Shown: piece by piece, positions 45,587 to 54,360 of the stretch
Layout of the letters: each line of letters starts with the position of its first letter
How positions within the stretch are numbered: the first letter of the stretch is position 1
Assembly (NCBI RefSeq): GCF_018130615.1
Contig: NZ_JAFCKB010000013.1
Coordinates: 62,001 to 126,000 of the forward strand
Length of the DNA: 64,000 bases
Direction of reading: 5' to 3'
From: Bradyrhizobium manausense
Lineage (GTDB): Bacteria; Pseudomonadota; Alphaproteobacteria; Rhizobiales; Xanthobacteraceae
Notes under the pieces: model-generated
Database searches by the model: none
What the model was told of the DNA's origin: nothing
The model's input: only the letters and a program-made list of their open reading frames with translations
Program-made: the position numbers and the translations under genes

Positions 45587-46495
45587 CTATGCAGCGCCGA
45601 TCGAGAGCGGGCGCTGCAGATGACGTGTCATCAACGCAGCCGCCTCCGCGTACCGGCCCGTCTCCAGAACGTCCAATAGCCGCAGATGCTCCGCAATGTG
45701 GCGGCGCATGCCGTTCCGATCGGCGAAGCTGCGATAAGCGAACAGGCGCCGGATCGAATTCACGCGCCGCAGCGATTCCACGAAAAAGGGGTTGCCGGCG
45801 CCGCGTGCGATCTCCTCGTGAAACTCGCAGCCGAACTGATAGACCTCGCCGATCGTCATCTTCTCGAGCTCACCGGCAAGAATCCGCTCCTGGCGCTGGC
45901 GCAGGCGATCGATCACGTCGGACGCCAATTGATAACCGGGCTGCAGGATCGCGGCCGGCTCGATCACGGCGCGGAAGGCTGCGACCTGGGTCTGTGCTTC
46001 AGGGCTCAGGACCGTCTCGCTGAAGCGCCAGCCATAGCCGGGCAGGCGAGCGATCCAGCCTTCGACCGCGATGCGATCGAGCAGACGCTGCAATTCGGTG
46101 CGGCTGAGCGCGTAGCGACGCATCAGCTCGGCCTCGGTGACGTCGGTGGGCAGGCGGCGGGCGAGCAGATCGGCTGCGACAGCGGCGTAGGATTTTTCCG
46201 CGCGGTTGACCGCTGCAATCGCGGATCGCGCGGCGTCGGTGCCCGGGCTTCTGGTCAGCACAAAGCCGCGGTTCGGCTCGCCGCGGGCAAATCCCGCGGC
46301 CTCGAGCGCCTTCAGGCCCTGACGGATCGGGGCGCGGGATACGTCGAGCGCATCGGCGAGCTTCTGCTCGATCAGCCGATCGCCGGCCTTCATGCCGTCC
46401 CGTCTCGCGAGCGCCAGGATCAGGCCCGCCAGATGCTCGCCGCGATCCGGTCCATTGCCGGCCGGACGGTTTCGAAAGGATTCGGAAGCGGACAT
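45587..46495 (-). CDS. GntR/FCD regulator with two winged-helix domains
   Basis: The 302-residue protein has a normal GntR winged helix at about 25-85 (EQKLADALDVSRAPIRQGLKAL) and a second, similar segment at about 100-160 (EAELMRRYALSRTELQRLLD, then GWIARLPGYGWRF). The FCD-type all-helical effector domain follows (170-295), with FRAVIEPAAIL and CEFHEEIARGAGNPFF. FCD domains bind small acids through a metal. It is divergent from the five-gene operon beginning at 46583 and very likely controls it. The duplicated DNA-binding domain is unusual for this family. Confidence 0.88.
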   Translation of the reverse strand: MSASESFRNRPAGNGPDRGEHLAGLILALARRDGMKAGDRLIEQKLADALDVSRAPIRQGLKALEAAGFARGEPNRGFVLTRSPGTDAARSAIAAVNRAEKSYAAVAADLLARRLPTDVTEAELMRRYALSRTELQRLLDRIAVEGWIARLPGYGWRFSETVLSPEAQTQVAAFRAVIEPAAILQPGYQLASDVIDRLRQRQERILAGELEKMTIGEVYQFGCEFHEEIARGAGNPFFVESLRRVNSIRRLFAYRSFADRNGMRRHIAEHLRLLDVLETGRYAEAAALMTRHLQRPLSIGAA

Positions 46496-46536
46496 GGCGG
46501 CGACCTGAAATTTCCAGCTTGACAGATCGTATCGCG

Positions 46537-46566
46537 GATTGTTCTTTTAGGCAACAATATACAATC
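46537..46566. promoter_or_regulatory. Nested inverted repeats between the GntR gene and the uptake/lyase operon
   Basis: ATTGTT (46538-46543) pairs with AACAAT (46553-46558), and GATTGT (46537-46542) with ACAATC (46561-46566). The AT-rich dyads lie in the 87-base divergent region, 17 bases before the first start codon. ATTGTnnnACAAT-like dyads are typical GntR/FCD targets. TTGACA at 46519-46524 is a good -35 candidate. Confidence 0.5.
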
Positions 46567-46582
46567 TTGGGAGGGGAGCCGG

Positions 46583-47521
46583 ATGGCCCGTGCGCCCGAT
46601 GTTCACATCTGCGAAGTCGCCGCGCGCGACGGTTTGCAAAATCTGGACGTCTTCGTTCCGACCGCCGCGAAGTGCGAGCTCATCGACGCGATTGCCGCCG
46701 CCGGCGTCACCGAAATCGATGCAGGCTCCTTTGTGCCGCCGAAGGTGGTGCCGCAATTTGCCGACGTGGATACGGTGATGGCGCACGCGTTGCAGCACGC
46801 GCACACCGCAACGATCGGTGCGCTGGTGCCGAATTTCAAAGGCGCCGAGCGGGCGATCGCCGCCGGCGTCGGCGCGATCTACTTCGTGATCTCCGCCAGC
46901 GAGAGCCACAATCTTGCCAATGTGCGGCGCACGATCGAGGAGCAGCTGGATGGCTTTCGGGCCGTGCGCGCTGCGCTGGATGCGCTTCCGGCAAGCCGGC
47001 GGCCGAAGTTGATGGGAGCCATCGCAACGGCGTTCGGCTGCTCCATTGAGGGTGAGATCAAGCAAGCCGCGGTCGGCCGGCTGGCACGGGGGTTCGCGGA
47101 AGCGGGCGCCGACGAGATCGGCCTCGCCGACACCGTCGGCTACGGGACGCCGGACTTGATCAAAGACATCGTTCGCGTTGCCAGGGACGAAGTCGGTCCG
47201 CAGATGCCGCTCAGGCTGCATCTCCACGACACGCTCGGCATGGGTCTCGCCAATGCCGTCGCAGGCCTCGATGCCGGCATTCGCCGGTTCGATGCCGCCG
47301 TATCGGGCCTCGGTGGATGTCCGTTTGCGCCGGGTGCGCGCGGCAATGTCGTCACCGAGGACCTCGTCTTCATGCTCGAGCGCATGGGGCTTTCCACCGG
47401 CATCGATCTCGACCGGCTGATGCAGACCCGCGACATTCTCGCCCGTCACATCGCGCCACGGCACCTGACCGGACATCTGCATGAGGCGGGCATCCCGAAG
47501 GCCTTGCGGAGTGCCGCATGA
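46583..47521 (+). CDS. Hydroxymethylglutaryl-CoA lyase family enzyme
   Basis: The 312-residue protein is a DRE-TIM barrel: it starts with VHICEVAARDGLQNLD, in which the metal-binding Asp is D16, and has LHLHDTLGMGLAN and the lyase signature GGCPFAPGARGNVVTED with the catalytic Cys near 260. HMG-CoA lyases cleave HMG-CoA to acetoacetate and acetyl-CoA; relatives cleave other 3-hydroxy-3-methyl acyl-CoA esters. The neighbouring CoA-transferase and transporter suggest catabolism of an imported free acid. GGAGGG precedes the ATG. The stop overlaps the next start by four bases. Confidence 0.9.
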   Translation: MARAPDVHICEVAARDGLQNLDVFVPTAAKCELIDAIAAAGVTEIDAGSFVPPKVVPQFADVDTVMAHALQHAHTATIGALVPNFKGAERAIAAGVGAIYFVISASESHNLANVRRTIEEQLDGFRAVRAALDALPASRRPKLMGAIATAFGCSIEGEIKQAAVGRLARGFAEAGADEIGLADTVGYGTPDLIKDIVRVARDEVGPQMPLRLHLHDTLGMGLANAVAGLDAGIRRFDAAVSGLGGCPFAPGARGNVVTEDLVFMLERMGLSTGIDLDRLMQTRDILARHIAPRHLTGHLHEAGIPKALRSAA

Positions 47522-48732
47522 GCGCCGTGCCTGCCGATGCACCACTTCGTCCGCTCGAAGGCGTGCGCGTCGTCGAGTTCAGCCAGATGGTCATGGGCCC
47601 GAGCTGCGGGCTGATCCTTGCCGATCTCGGCGCCGACGTGATCAAGGTCGAACCACCGAAGGGCGATCGCACGCGCTCGTTCAAGGGCCCGGCCTCGGGC
47701 TTCTTCAACACCTATTGCCGCAACAAGCGCAGCATCGCGCTCGACACTTCGACGTCGCGGGGCCAGCAAGTTGCGCGGCGGCTGATCGAGGGTTGTGATG
47801 TCTTCATCGAGAACTTCCGGCCCGGCCTCTTGAAACGTATCGGGCTCGATTACGAGTCCGTTGCGAGCTTCGCGCCGCGGGTGATCTACTGCTCGCTCAA
47901 GGGGTATCTGCCCGGCCCCTACGAGAACCGCCTTGCGCTGGACGAGGTGGTCCAGATGATGGGCGGGCTGGCCTATATGACCGGTCTGCCTGACCGGCCG
48001 ATGCGCGCGGGCGCGTCCGTCAACGACATCATGGGGGGCATGTTCGGCGCAATCGCGATCCAGGCCGCTCTTACCGAGCGGCAGCGCACCGGCCGCGGCC
48101 GCTACATCCAGAGCGCCTTGTACGAGAACAACGTGTTCCTGATGGCGCAGGCCATGATGTACGAAACCGTCACGGGCGAACCGTCGACGCCATACTCCGT
48201 CAAGCAGAGCCCGTGGCCCGTCTATGACCTGTTCGACACGCGCGACGGCTCGAAGCTGTTCGTCACCATCGTCGGCGAGGAGCAATGGGCAGCCTTCTGC
48301 CGCGCGTTCGATCGCGAGGCCTGGTTGAACGATCCGCGCTTCGTCACCAGCCAGGACCGGGTCGATCACCGGGATTGGCTCATTCCGGAGATCGCCAAGA
48401 TATTTGCGCAGTGGGACAAGTCCGCTCTCGCGCAAAAGCTCGATCAGCTCGATCTGCCCTATGCGCCGGTGAACAAGCCCGGTGACCTCTTCGACGATCC
48501 TCATCTCAACGCATCCGGTGGATTGATCGACATCGCGCTGCCGGATGGGGGTCGCGCCAGAACGCCGCTGCTGCCGGTGTCGATGGACGGGCAGCGGCTG
48601 CCGAACCGCTACGATCCGCCAAGAGTGGGCGAGCATACCAACGACGTGCTGACGGAAATCGGCTGCTCGCCGCAGGAGATTGCAGAGCTGACGGCGAGCG
48701 GAATTGTCACGGCTAAGCCTGCAGCTGCCTGA
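47518..48732 (+). CDS. Family III (CaiB/BaiF) CoA-transferase
   Basis: The 404-residue protein has PLEGVRVVEFSQMVMGPSCG, the CoA site [16 protein letters not shown] and the catalytic D170 in GASVNDIMGGMFGA. Family III enzymes move CoA between acids through an aspartyl-CoA thioester. Its gene overlaps the lyase gene, so I infer that it makes the CoA ester that the lyase then splits, probably using succinyl-CoA or acetyl-CoA as donor. It differs clearly from Frc at 60.5 kb, which acts on oxalate. Confidence 0.92.
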   Translation: MSAVPADAPLRPLEGVRVVEFSQMVMGPSCGLILADLGADVIKVEPPKGDRTRSFKGPASGFFNTYCRNKRSIALDTSTSRGQQVARRLIEGCDVFIENFRPGLLKRIGLDYESVASFAPRVIYCSLKGYLPGPYENRLALDEVVQMMGGLAYMTGLPDRPMRAGASVNDIMGGMFGAIAIQAALTERQRTGRGRYIQSALYENNVFLMAQAMMYETVTGEPSTPYSVKQSPWPVYDLFDTRDGSKLFVTIVGEEQWAAFCRAFDREAWLNDPRFVTSQDRVDHRDWLIPEIAKIFAQWDKSALAQKLDQLDLPYAPVNKPGDLFDDPHLNASGGLIDIALPDGGRARTPLLPVSMDGQRLPNRYDPPRVGEHTNDVLTEIGCSPQEIAELTASGIVTAKPAAA

Positions 48733-48773
48733 CAACGGCAGCAATCAAAAACAATAGTCGCGAGGAGGAATGC

Positions 48774-49817
48774 ATGAGGATCACGCGTCGCGAAGCGCTC
48801 ATCGCCGGCTCGGCCTTCGCCGCCACGGCCTTTCCCCGCATAGCGAGCGCGGAAGGGAAGCCGGCGACGCTCGCCTTCGGGCCGATCTCGCCGGTCTACG
48901 CGATCGGCATGATCGCCGAGTTGAAGGGCTACTTCAGGGATGAGGGGCTCGACCCCAAGCTCGTGACCGGCAATTCCGGCACGTTCGGACGCCAGACGCT
49001 TGCCGCAGAGCAGGCGATGTTCGCGCATGGTGACGCCAGTCATCCGCTCCAGCTGTCCGCGCGAGGCAAGCCCTGCAAGATATTGTTGGCGACCGAAATG
49101 GTGTGCTCCTACGCCAACATCGTCGTCCGCAAGGATCTCTACGACAGCGGCATCAATTCCGTCGAGAAACTGGCGGCCTACAAGCGTGAAAACGGCGCCA
49201 AGCCGATCGTTGCCGCGACCGCCATCGGATCGGGCACCTGGGTCTACGGCACCTATGTGTTCGAGGCGCGCGGGCTCGGTGACAAGGTGAACTGGGTGGC
49301 CGGCGGCGGCCCCAACACCATGTTCCCGTCGCTGGAGACCAGGCAGTTCGATGCCATCATGGCGCCTCCCAGCTGGATCGTCGAAGTCGAGAAGAAGGGG
49401 TTCGGCAAGCTGATCTACGACACTGCGAAGCCCGGAGAGTTCGCGAAGGATTTCGGCGGCACGGTGCCTGTGCTGGTGATCTATGCGCTCAGCGACACGG
49501 TCACGCAGGACAGGGCGATGGTGCAGGGCTTCGTCAACGCCATCTACCGGGCCATGAAATGGGTGAAAACCTCGCCGCTTGCGGAAGTGCAGGCGCTGGT
49601 GGCGCCCAAATATTTCGCTGGCGTGGATACGGACGCGGTCACGGCCGAGCTTGGATTCGACACGTCAACCTGGGCCTATGACGGGACCATCGACAAGGCC
49701 TCGTTCGAGCGCGGCGCAAAACCCTGGTACCGCAAGGGGACCGATATCCCGGAGACCAAGTACGAGGACGTCGTCGACATGAGCTTCCTCGATGCCGCAA
49801 AGGCGAAGTTCAAGTGA
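48774..49817 (+). CDS. ABC transporter substrate-binding protein, NitT/TauT (NMT1-like) type
   Basis: The 347-residue protein begins MRITRREALIAGSAFAAT, a Tat-like twin-arginine signal ending at RIASA. The mature part (LAFGPISPVYAIGMIAELKGYF, quoted in part: AIGMIAELKGYF) has the fold of NMT1/SsuA-like binding proteins, with GTWVYGTYVFEARGLG as the usual hinge region. Such proteins bind sulfonates, pyrimidine precursors, aromatic acids or dicarboxylates; which one is not readable. It is followed without gap by the ATPase and permease of the same transporter. GGAGG precedes the ATG. Confidence 0.9.
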   Translation: MRITRREALIAGSAFAATAFPRIASAEGKPATLAFGPISPVYAIGMIAELKGYFRDEGLDPKLVTGNSGTFGRQTLAAEQAMFAHGDASHPLQLSARGKPCKILLATEMVCSYANIVVRKDLYDSGINSVEKLAAYKRENGAKPIVAATAIGSGTWVYGTYVFEARGLGDKVNWVAGGGPNTMFPSLETRQFDAIMAPPSWIVEVEKKGFGKLIYDTAKPGEFAKDFGGTVPVLVIYALSDTVTQDRAMVQGFVNAIYRAMKWVKTSPLAEVQALVAPKYFAGVDTDAVTAELGFDTSTWAYDGTIDKASFERGAKPWYRKGTDIPETKYEDVVDMSFLDAAKAKFK

Positions 49818-50662
49818 TGTTATCCTCTGGCCCCGGCCTTGCCCTTGCTGCGCAAGCGGAGAGCCCGGCCGTTCCGGGCCGGCGCATCGCCGTGCAAGGC
49901 CTGATGAAGAGCTTCAGCTCCGGCAGCGGACAATTCACTGCGGTGGACAACGTGTCCTTTGATGTCCGCCAGGGAGAGTTCGTCGCGCTCCTTGGACCTT
50001 CCGGCTGCGGCAAGAGCACAATTCTGAACATGGTCGCAGGCCTGCTGCCGCGCTCTGGCGGAGACATCCTGATCGATGACGACCACGTCGAGCCGGGCCG
50101 GGTGAACCGGAAGGTCGGCTACGTCTTCCAGCGCGATACGCTGTTTCCCTGGCGTACGGTCGAACAGAACATCGGCTACGGCCTCGAGATCGCAGGCGTC
50201 GCGAAGGCGGAGCGTGCCGACCGTGTCGCCAAAGCGGTCGACCGGGCCGGATTGACCGGATTCGCCCGGACATTTCCGCGCATGTTGTCCGGCGGCATGC
50301 GCCAGCGCGTCGCCCTGATGCGGACGCTGATCCTGGAGCCGGAAATCCTGCTGATGGACGAGCCGTTCGGCGCGCTCGACACGCATACCAAGCTCGAGAT
50401 GCACAAGACGCTGCTCGAGATCTGGGAACGCGAGCGGCAGACCGTCCTCTTCGTCACCCACGATCTGGGCGAGGCGCTGACGCTTGCGAGCCGGATCATC
50501 CTGTTGTCGGCGCGGCCCGGACGGTTGAAAGAGGATTTCGACGTCTCTTTCCCGCGTCCGCGCGACCCGGTTGGCCTGCGCGAGACCGCCGAGTTCGGCC
50601 GCCTCTATTCCCATATCTGGCATTCGCTTGGCGAAGAGTTTCGCCGAACCAAGGCGGACTGA
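49817..50662 (+). CDS. ABC transporter ATP-binding protein, NitT/TauT type
   Basis: The ATG at 49817 shares its A with the stop of the binding-protein gene; a GTG at 49814 is an alternative. The 281-residue ATPase has Walker A LGPSGCGKST, Q-loop VFQRDTLFPWRT, signature LSGGMRQRVA, Walker B ILLMDEPFGALD and switch VTHDLGEAL. Residues 1-25 are a non-conserved extension. It energises uptake of the unknown substrate. Confidence 0.94.
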   Translation: MLSSGPGLALAAQAESPAVPGRRIAVQGLMKSFSSGSGQFTAVDNVSFDVRQGEFVALLGPSGCGKSTILNMVAGLLPRSGGDILIDDDHVEPGRVNRKVGYVFQRDTLFPWRTVEQNIGYGLEIAGVAKAERADRVAKAVDRAGLTGFARTFPRMLSGGMRQRVALMRTLILEPEILLMDEPFGALDTHTKLEMHKTLLEIWERERQTVLFVTHDLGEALTLASRIILLSARPGRLKEDFDVSFPRPRDPVGLRETAEFGRLYSHIWHSLGEEFRRTKAD

Positions 50663-50664
50663 TC

Positions 50665-51516
50665 ATGGCCCATCGCCGCTCTGTCATCCTGTTCTGGCAG
50701 CTCGCGATCCTCGCTTTGACGCTCGTTGTCTGGCAGTGGGGGTTCGAGTGGAGCAAGATGCTGCTGCCCAAGGCCTATGTCCCGAAGATCCTTGATCCAT
50801 ATTTCGTGGCGAAGCCGTCACTGATCTGGAACAGCTTCCTGCGCCTCGGCTGTTTCAGCGATGCCGGCGGCTTTCTCGCCTGTGTCCGAAACAACGACAA
50901 CAACCTTTGGATCGCGACCCTCGTCACGCTGAAGAACACGTGGTGGGGCTTCCTGTTTGGCAGTGCCAGCGGCATCGCAGCCGGCCTCGTTCTCGGGCGC
51001 TCTGATTTTCTCGCACGCGTGTTCGGTCCCTATGTCGTGGCGCTCAACTCGATTCCGCGCATCGCCCTGGTGCCGCTCGTCATCCTGATCTTCGGGCTCG
51101 GCGATTTGTCCAAGATCGCGACCGCGTGGCTCGTGGTGTTCTTCGTGGTTTTCTTCAATACCTTCGAGGGCACCCGCGCCGTCGACCGCGATCAGATCGC
51201 TGCGGCCCGCCTGATGGGGGCGAGCGAATTCGCCGTTCTGCGAACCGTCGTGGTTCCGTCCGCCCTGGCATGGGTGTTCGCATCCCTGCTGCCTGCCGTA
51301 TCGTTTGCGCTGGTTGGCGTCATCGTCGGCGAATTCATCGGTGCAGAGCGAGGTCTCGGCAAGCTCATCATCGAGGCGGAGGCGCGGGCCAACGCCAGTG
51401 AGATGATGGTGGCGATCTTCATCATGATGATCGTCGGCATCCTGCTGGCGATGCTGGTGCAGGCGCTGCAATCATACCTGCTGCGCTGGCAGCCGCAGTT
51501 CGAGGGGACGGGATAG
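50665..51516 (+). CDS. ABC transporter permease, NitT/TauT type
   Basis: The 283-residue membrane protein starts two bases after the ATPase gene. It has about six helices and the ATPase-contact loop AARLMGASEFAVLRTVVVPS. One oddity is an insertion of about 30 polar residues between the first two helices (LRLGCFSDAGGFLACVRNND), with two cysteines that may form a periplasmic disulfide. It completes the operon, and a GC-rich hairpin follows at 51530-51560. Confidence 0.93.
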   Translation: MAHRRSVILFWQLAILALTLVVWQWGFEWSKMLLPKAYVPKILDPYFVAKPSLIWNSFLRLGCFSDAGGFLACVRNNDNNLWIATLVTLKNTWWGFLFGSASGIAAGLVLGRSDFLARVFGPYVVALNSIPRIALVPLVILIFGLGDLSKIATAWLVVFFVVFFNTFEGTRAVDRDQIAAARLMGASEFAVLRTVVVPSALAWVFASLLPAVSFALVGVIVGEFIGAERGLGKLIIEAEARANASEMMVAIFIMMIVGILLAMLVQALQSYLLRWQPQFEGTG

Positions 51517-51529
51517 GGCGACGCGCCGG

Positions 51530-51560
51530 CAGGGTGGGCACCTGCGCTTTGCCCACCCTG
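51530..51560. repeat. Hairpin between convergent permease and SRPBCC genes
   Basis: CAGGGTGGGC (51530-51539) and GCCCACCCTG (51551-51560) are perfect complements with an 11-base loop. There is no T-run on either strand. It may act as a bidirectional mRNA 3' end or be one more intergenic repeat. Confidence 0.6.
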
Positions 51561-51577
51561 TGATGCTGACGTCCTTG

Positions 51578-52021
51578 CTATTGATTGATCTCGGGCTCGA
51601 CGAGCTTCGCCAGGTTTCGCAGCGATTCCTGCCAGCCGAGATAGCAGGCTTCCGGCGGGATCGCGTCGGGAATGCCGGCCTGGGTGATCTCGAGCTCGGT
51701 GCCGACCATGACCTTCTTCAAGGTGACCGTCACCTGGATTTCCCCGGGCAGGTTCGGATCGTCGAACCTGTCGGTGTAGCGGAGCCGTTCGCCGGGAACG
51801 AGCTCGAGATATTCGCCGCCAAACGAATGGCCGTTGCCCGTGGTGAAATTCCGGAACGACATCTTGAACGTACCACCGACCTTGGGCTCGAAATGCTGCA
51901 CGGTGCAGGTGAAGCCGTTCGGCGGAAGCCATTTCGCCAGCGCATCCGCCTCGAGGAACGCGCGATAGATTTTCTGCGGGGTGGTCGTGAGAACGCGATG
52001 CAGGCGTACGGTGCTGGGCAT
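51578..52021 (-). CDS. SRPBCC (AHSA1/START-like) family protein
   Basis: The 147-residue protein has the Bet v 1-like cavity fold: VRLHRVLTTTPQKIYRAFLEADALAKWLPP (quoted in part: YRAFLEADALAKWLPP), FKMSFRNFTTGNGHSFGGEYLE and the C-terminal helix GWQESLRNLAKLVEP. Members bind hydrophobic ligands or Hsp90; many in soil bacteria are of unknown role. GAAAGGA precedes its ATG. The 299 bases upstream, to the oxygenase start, show no further gene. Confidence 0.9.
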   Translation of the reverse strand: MPSTVRLHRVLTTTPQKIYRAFLEADALAKWLPPNGFTCTVQHFEPKVGGTFKMSFRNFTTGNGHSFGGEYLELVPGERLRYTDRFDDPNLPGEIQVTVTLKKVMVGTELEITQAGIPDAIPPEACYLGWQESLRNLAKLVEPEINQ

Positions 52022-52320
52022 GGTGGTCCTTTCTTCATCGATTGCTGGGCGCGACGGCGACGTCTATGCCCCAATCATGGCCCAAGGACGAAGCCCGCCG
52101 CGCCGATCCGACATGAGGGGCCAGATTTTTCTTCGCCCGAGCCGCCCGTTGATGGCACTGCAAAACGGGACAGCTCAAACAATAGATCTACTCTCAGAGT
52201 TACACTTCGAAACACTCAGGCCGGATTTTAGCCCCTAGTCTCAGCGATGAGATCGTCGCGGGCCTCGTCGCGCGACGCGGCGACCGCACGACGAGCCTAT
52301 CGCATGGGGGAATCTGCGAC

Positions 52321-53292
52321 ATGAAGCAAACGACGCTGCGTTACCGTGCCTTGCGCCGGGTCCGCAGCCTGCCGGCCGAGACCGCTTCGCGGCTGCTCGG
52401 GATGCCAGCTATCAGCCGACGATTGAACAAGGCTTACGAAAAGGCGCGGGCGTCGCATCGGCCGCGCCTGCCGAGACTCTCCCCGCGCGACGTGGAGATC
52501 GTCGCCGGGCTGGAGAAGAACGGCGTCCACATCACCTCGCTTGCGGAGTTGGATCTGCCCGGCACGGAAAGACTTTGGATGTCGGCGACCGATATCGCGA
52601 ATGCCTATTCCGCTCGTGCCAAAGCGGGTGAGTTCGCCGGCCAATATACGGTGCAGGTTGGCGCTGAGGATATGATGCGCCATCCGCATATCGTCCATTG
52701 GCCCCTCAACGACCGCATCCTCGACATCGTCGAGACTTATCTCGGTCTGCCCGCGGCCTGCGACACCCTGAATTTCTTCTATACGTTGGCCGATGGCCGG
52801 CAGGTCGCCGCGCGCCGATGGCATCGCGACGTCGAGGACCGGCGGATGGTCAAGGTGATCGTCTATCTGCATGATGTCGACGAAGAGGGCGGCCCGCTTG
52901 AAATCCTGCATCGCGCCTTTCCCGGCAGCGACCGGCTCGACGGCGCCAATTTCCCGGTCCTGACCCAGGAAATGCTGGAGCAGCGGCTGGGCGGGACGCT
53001 TTGGGACGGCGATGTGACGACCTGCACCGGCAAGGCCGGCACCGTAATCTTCGCGGATGTCGCAAGCCGCTACCATCGCGGGCGTCCGGCGATCGCGCGC
53101 GATCGCTGTGCGCTGTTCTACAATTTCTTCTCGCGCTCGCCGCTTCGGCCGTTCTTCTGCGAGCGGCATGTGTTCTCACGGGCGCAGCTTGCCGAGCTTG
53201 CCGCCGGTCGGAGCGCACGGGCGCGCGATTGCATGCTGTGGCACGCAAACGTGCCTTTGCTCGCCCGGATGGTGCCATGCGCGCGGGTCTAG
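52321..53292 (+). CDS. Phytanoyl-CoA dioxygenase-like Fe(II)/2-oxoglutarate oxygenase
   Basis: The 323-residue protein has the iron triad H168-x-D170 in RRWHRDVEDRR and a distal H252 in SRYHRGRPA, with R254 or R260 placed to bind 2-oxoglutarate. The double-stranded barrel core is IVYLHDVDEEGGPLEI to GTVIFADVAS. About 50 basic residues at the N-terminus are outside the core. PhyH-like oxygenases hydroxylate lipids, amino acids or natural products; no biosynthetic neighbours hint at the substrate. Assignment rests on the spacing of the metal residues. Confidence 0.75.
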   Translation: MKQTTLRYRALRRVRSLPAETASRLLGMPAISRRLNKAYEKARASHRPRLPRLSPRDVEIVAGLEKNGVHITSLAELDLPGTERLWMSATDIANAYSARAKAGEFAGQYTVQVGAEDMMRHPHIVHWPLNDRILDIVETYLGLPAACDTLNFFYTLADGRQVAARRWHRDVEDRRMVKVIVYLHDVDEEGGPLEILHRAFPGSDRLDGANFPVLTQEMLEQRLGGTLWDGDVTTCTGKAGTVIFADVASRYHRGRPAIARDRCALFYNFFSRSPLRPFFCERHVFSRAQLAELAAGRSARARDCMLWHANVPLLARMVPCARV

Positions 53293-53360
53293 AAGGATCG
53301 AAGCCATAATTCCGCTATCGTTCTCCGCTCAACTTCCGCGCGAAATCAGGGGGGCTTCCG

Positions 53361-54335
53361 TTGCGCAAGGCAGTCTGGGGTTTCGCCGTCGCACTCTGCT
53401 GTCTTGGCGCGCCGGCCAAGGCTGCGGGCATTCAGCTTCTCCAGTCCGATCCCGCGCTGTCGGGCGCGATCTGGTATCCCTGCGCGGCAGAGCCGACGCA
53501 TGTGGCGCTTGGAAGTCTTTCGGTTGGCGCCGAGTTCGATCTGAATGGTGTCAAGGATTGCCCCGTTAGCGGCGCAAAGCTGCCGCTCGTGATCTTCTCG
53601 CATGGCCGGGGCGGGTGGTTTGGTGCGAACCATGACACCGAGGAGGCGCTGGCCGATGCCGGCTTCATCGTTGCCGCAATCAATCACCCCGGTGACACCA
53701 CAAACGACTCGTCGCGGCGCGATACGCTTCCGGTGTGGGGATCGCGCCCCGCGGACATGGTGCGTCTGCTCGACTTCATGCTGAAGGATTGGAAGGACAG
53801 GGCGGTGATCGATCCGGCCAAGGTCGGCTTCTTCGGCTTCTCGCTTGGCGGTTATACCGGACTGGCGCTGATGGGACTCAAGCCGGATTTCACCTGGCTT
53901 GCCGAAAACTGCAAGGAGGCGACCGGTGTATGCGCGCAGCTCCACAACGGAGAAAGGCTACCTGACCCGCCGCAGGATGCTCGGATCCGCACGGCGGTGA
54001 TCGTCGATCCTGCACCGGCGGTTCTGACCCGGAAGAACCTCGCCGCAATCAAAATCCCTTTCCAGTTCTGGCGGTCGCAGTTCGGCGGCCCTGGCGTGGG
54101 CGACGGTTCGCCCGTGGCGCGCGTCGCGGGGTGGCTGCAGGGCAAGCCCGAGATGCACGTCGTTCCGGCCGGCCACTTCGCCTTCCTCGCACCTTGTACG
54201 CCGGAGCAGGCTGCGGCCGTGCCGCGCATCTGCACCGATGTGCCGGCGGAGTTCGACAGGGCAGGCTTTCACCGCGACTTCAACGCGGCGGTGGTGAAGT
54301 ATTTTCATGAACAGCTTGCTGGTGGAGATCAGTGA
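53361..54335 (+). CDS. Exported alpha/beta hydrolase (dienelactone/PAF-hydrolase-like)
   Basis: A TTG at 53361, after AGGGGGG, gives 324 residues with a signal peptide (1-21, cut near AKAA). The nucleophile is S161 in GFFGFSLGGYTG, with oxyanion-side LVIFSHGRGG; the Asp in TAVIVDPAP and the His in VPAGHFAFLAPC complete a likely triad. Four or more cysteines suggest disulfides in the periplasm. The next hydrolase gene starts 25 bases after it, so the two form an operon. Substrate unknown (esters or lactones). Confidence 0.88.
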   Translation: MRKAVWGFAVALCCLGAPAKAAGIQLLQSDPALSGAIWYPCAAEPTHVALGSLSVGAEFDLNGVKDCPVSGAKLPLVIFSHGRGGWFGANHDTEEALADAGFIVAAINHPGDTTNDSSRRDTLPVWGSRPADMVRLLDFMLKDWKDRAVIDPAKVGFFGFSLGGYTGLALMGLKPDFTWLAENCKEATGVCAQLHNGERLPDPPQDARIRTAVIVDPAPAVLTRKNLAAIKIPFQFWRSQFGGPGVGDGSPVARVAGWLQGKPEMHVVPAGHFAFLAPCTPEQAAAVPRICTDVPAEFDRAGFHRDFNAAVVKYFHEQLAGGDQ

Positions 54336-54360
54336 GCATCGCGTTCGTGAGGAGGTGAGC

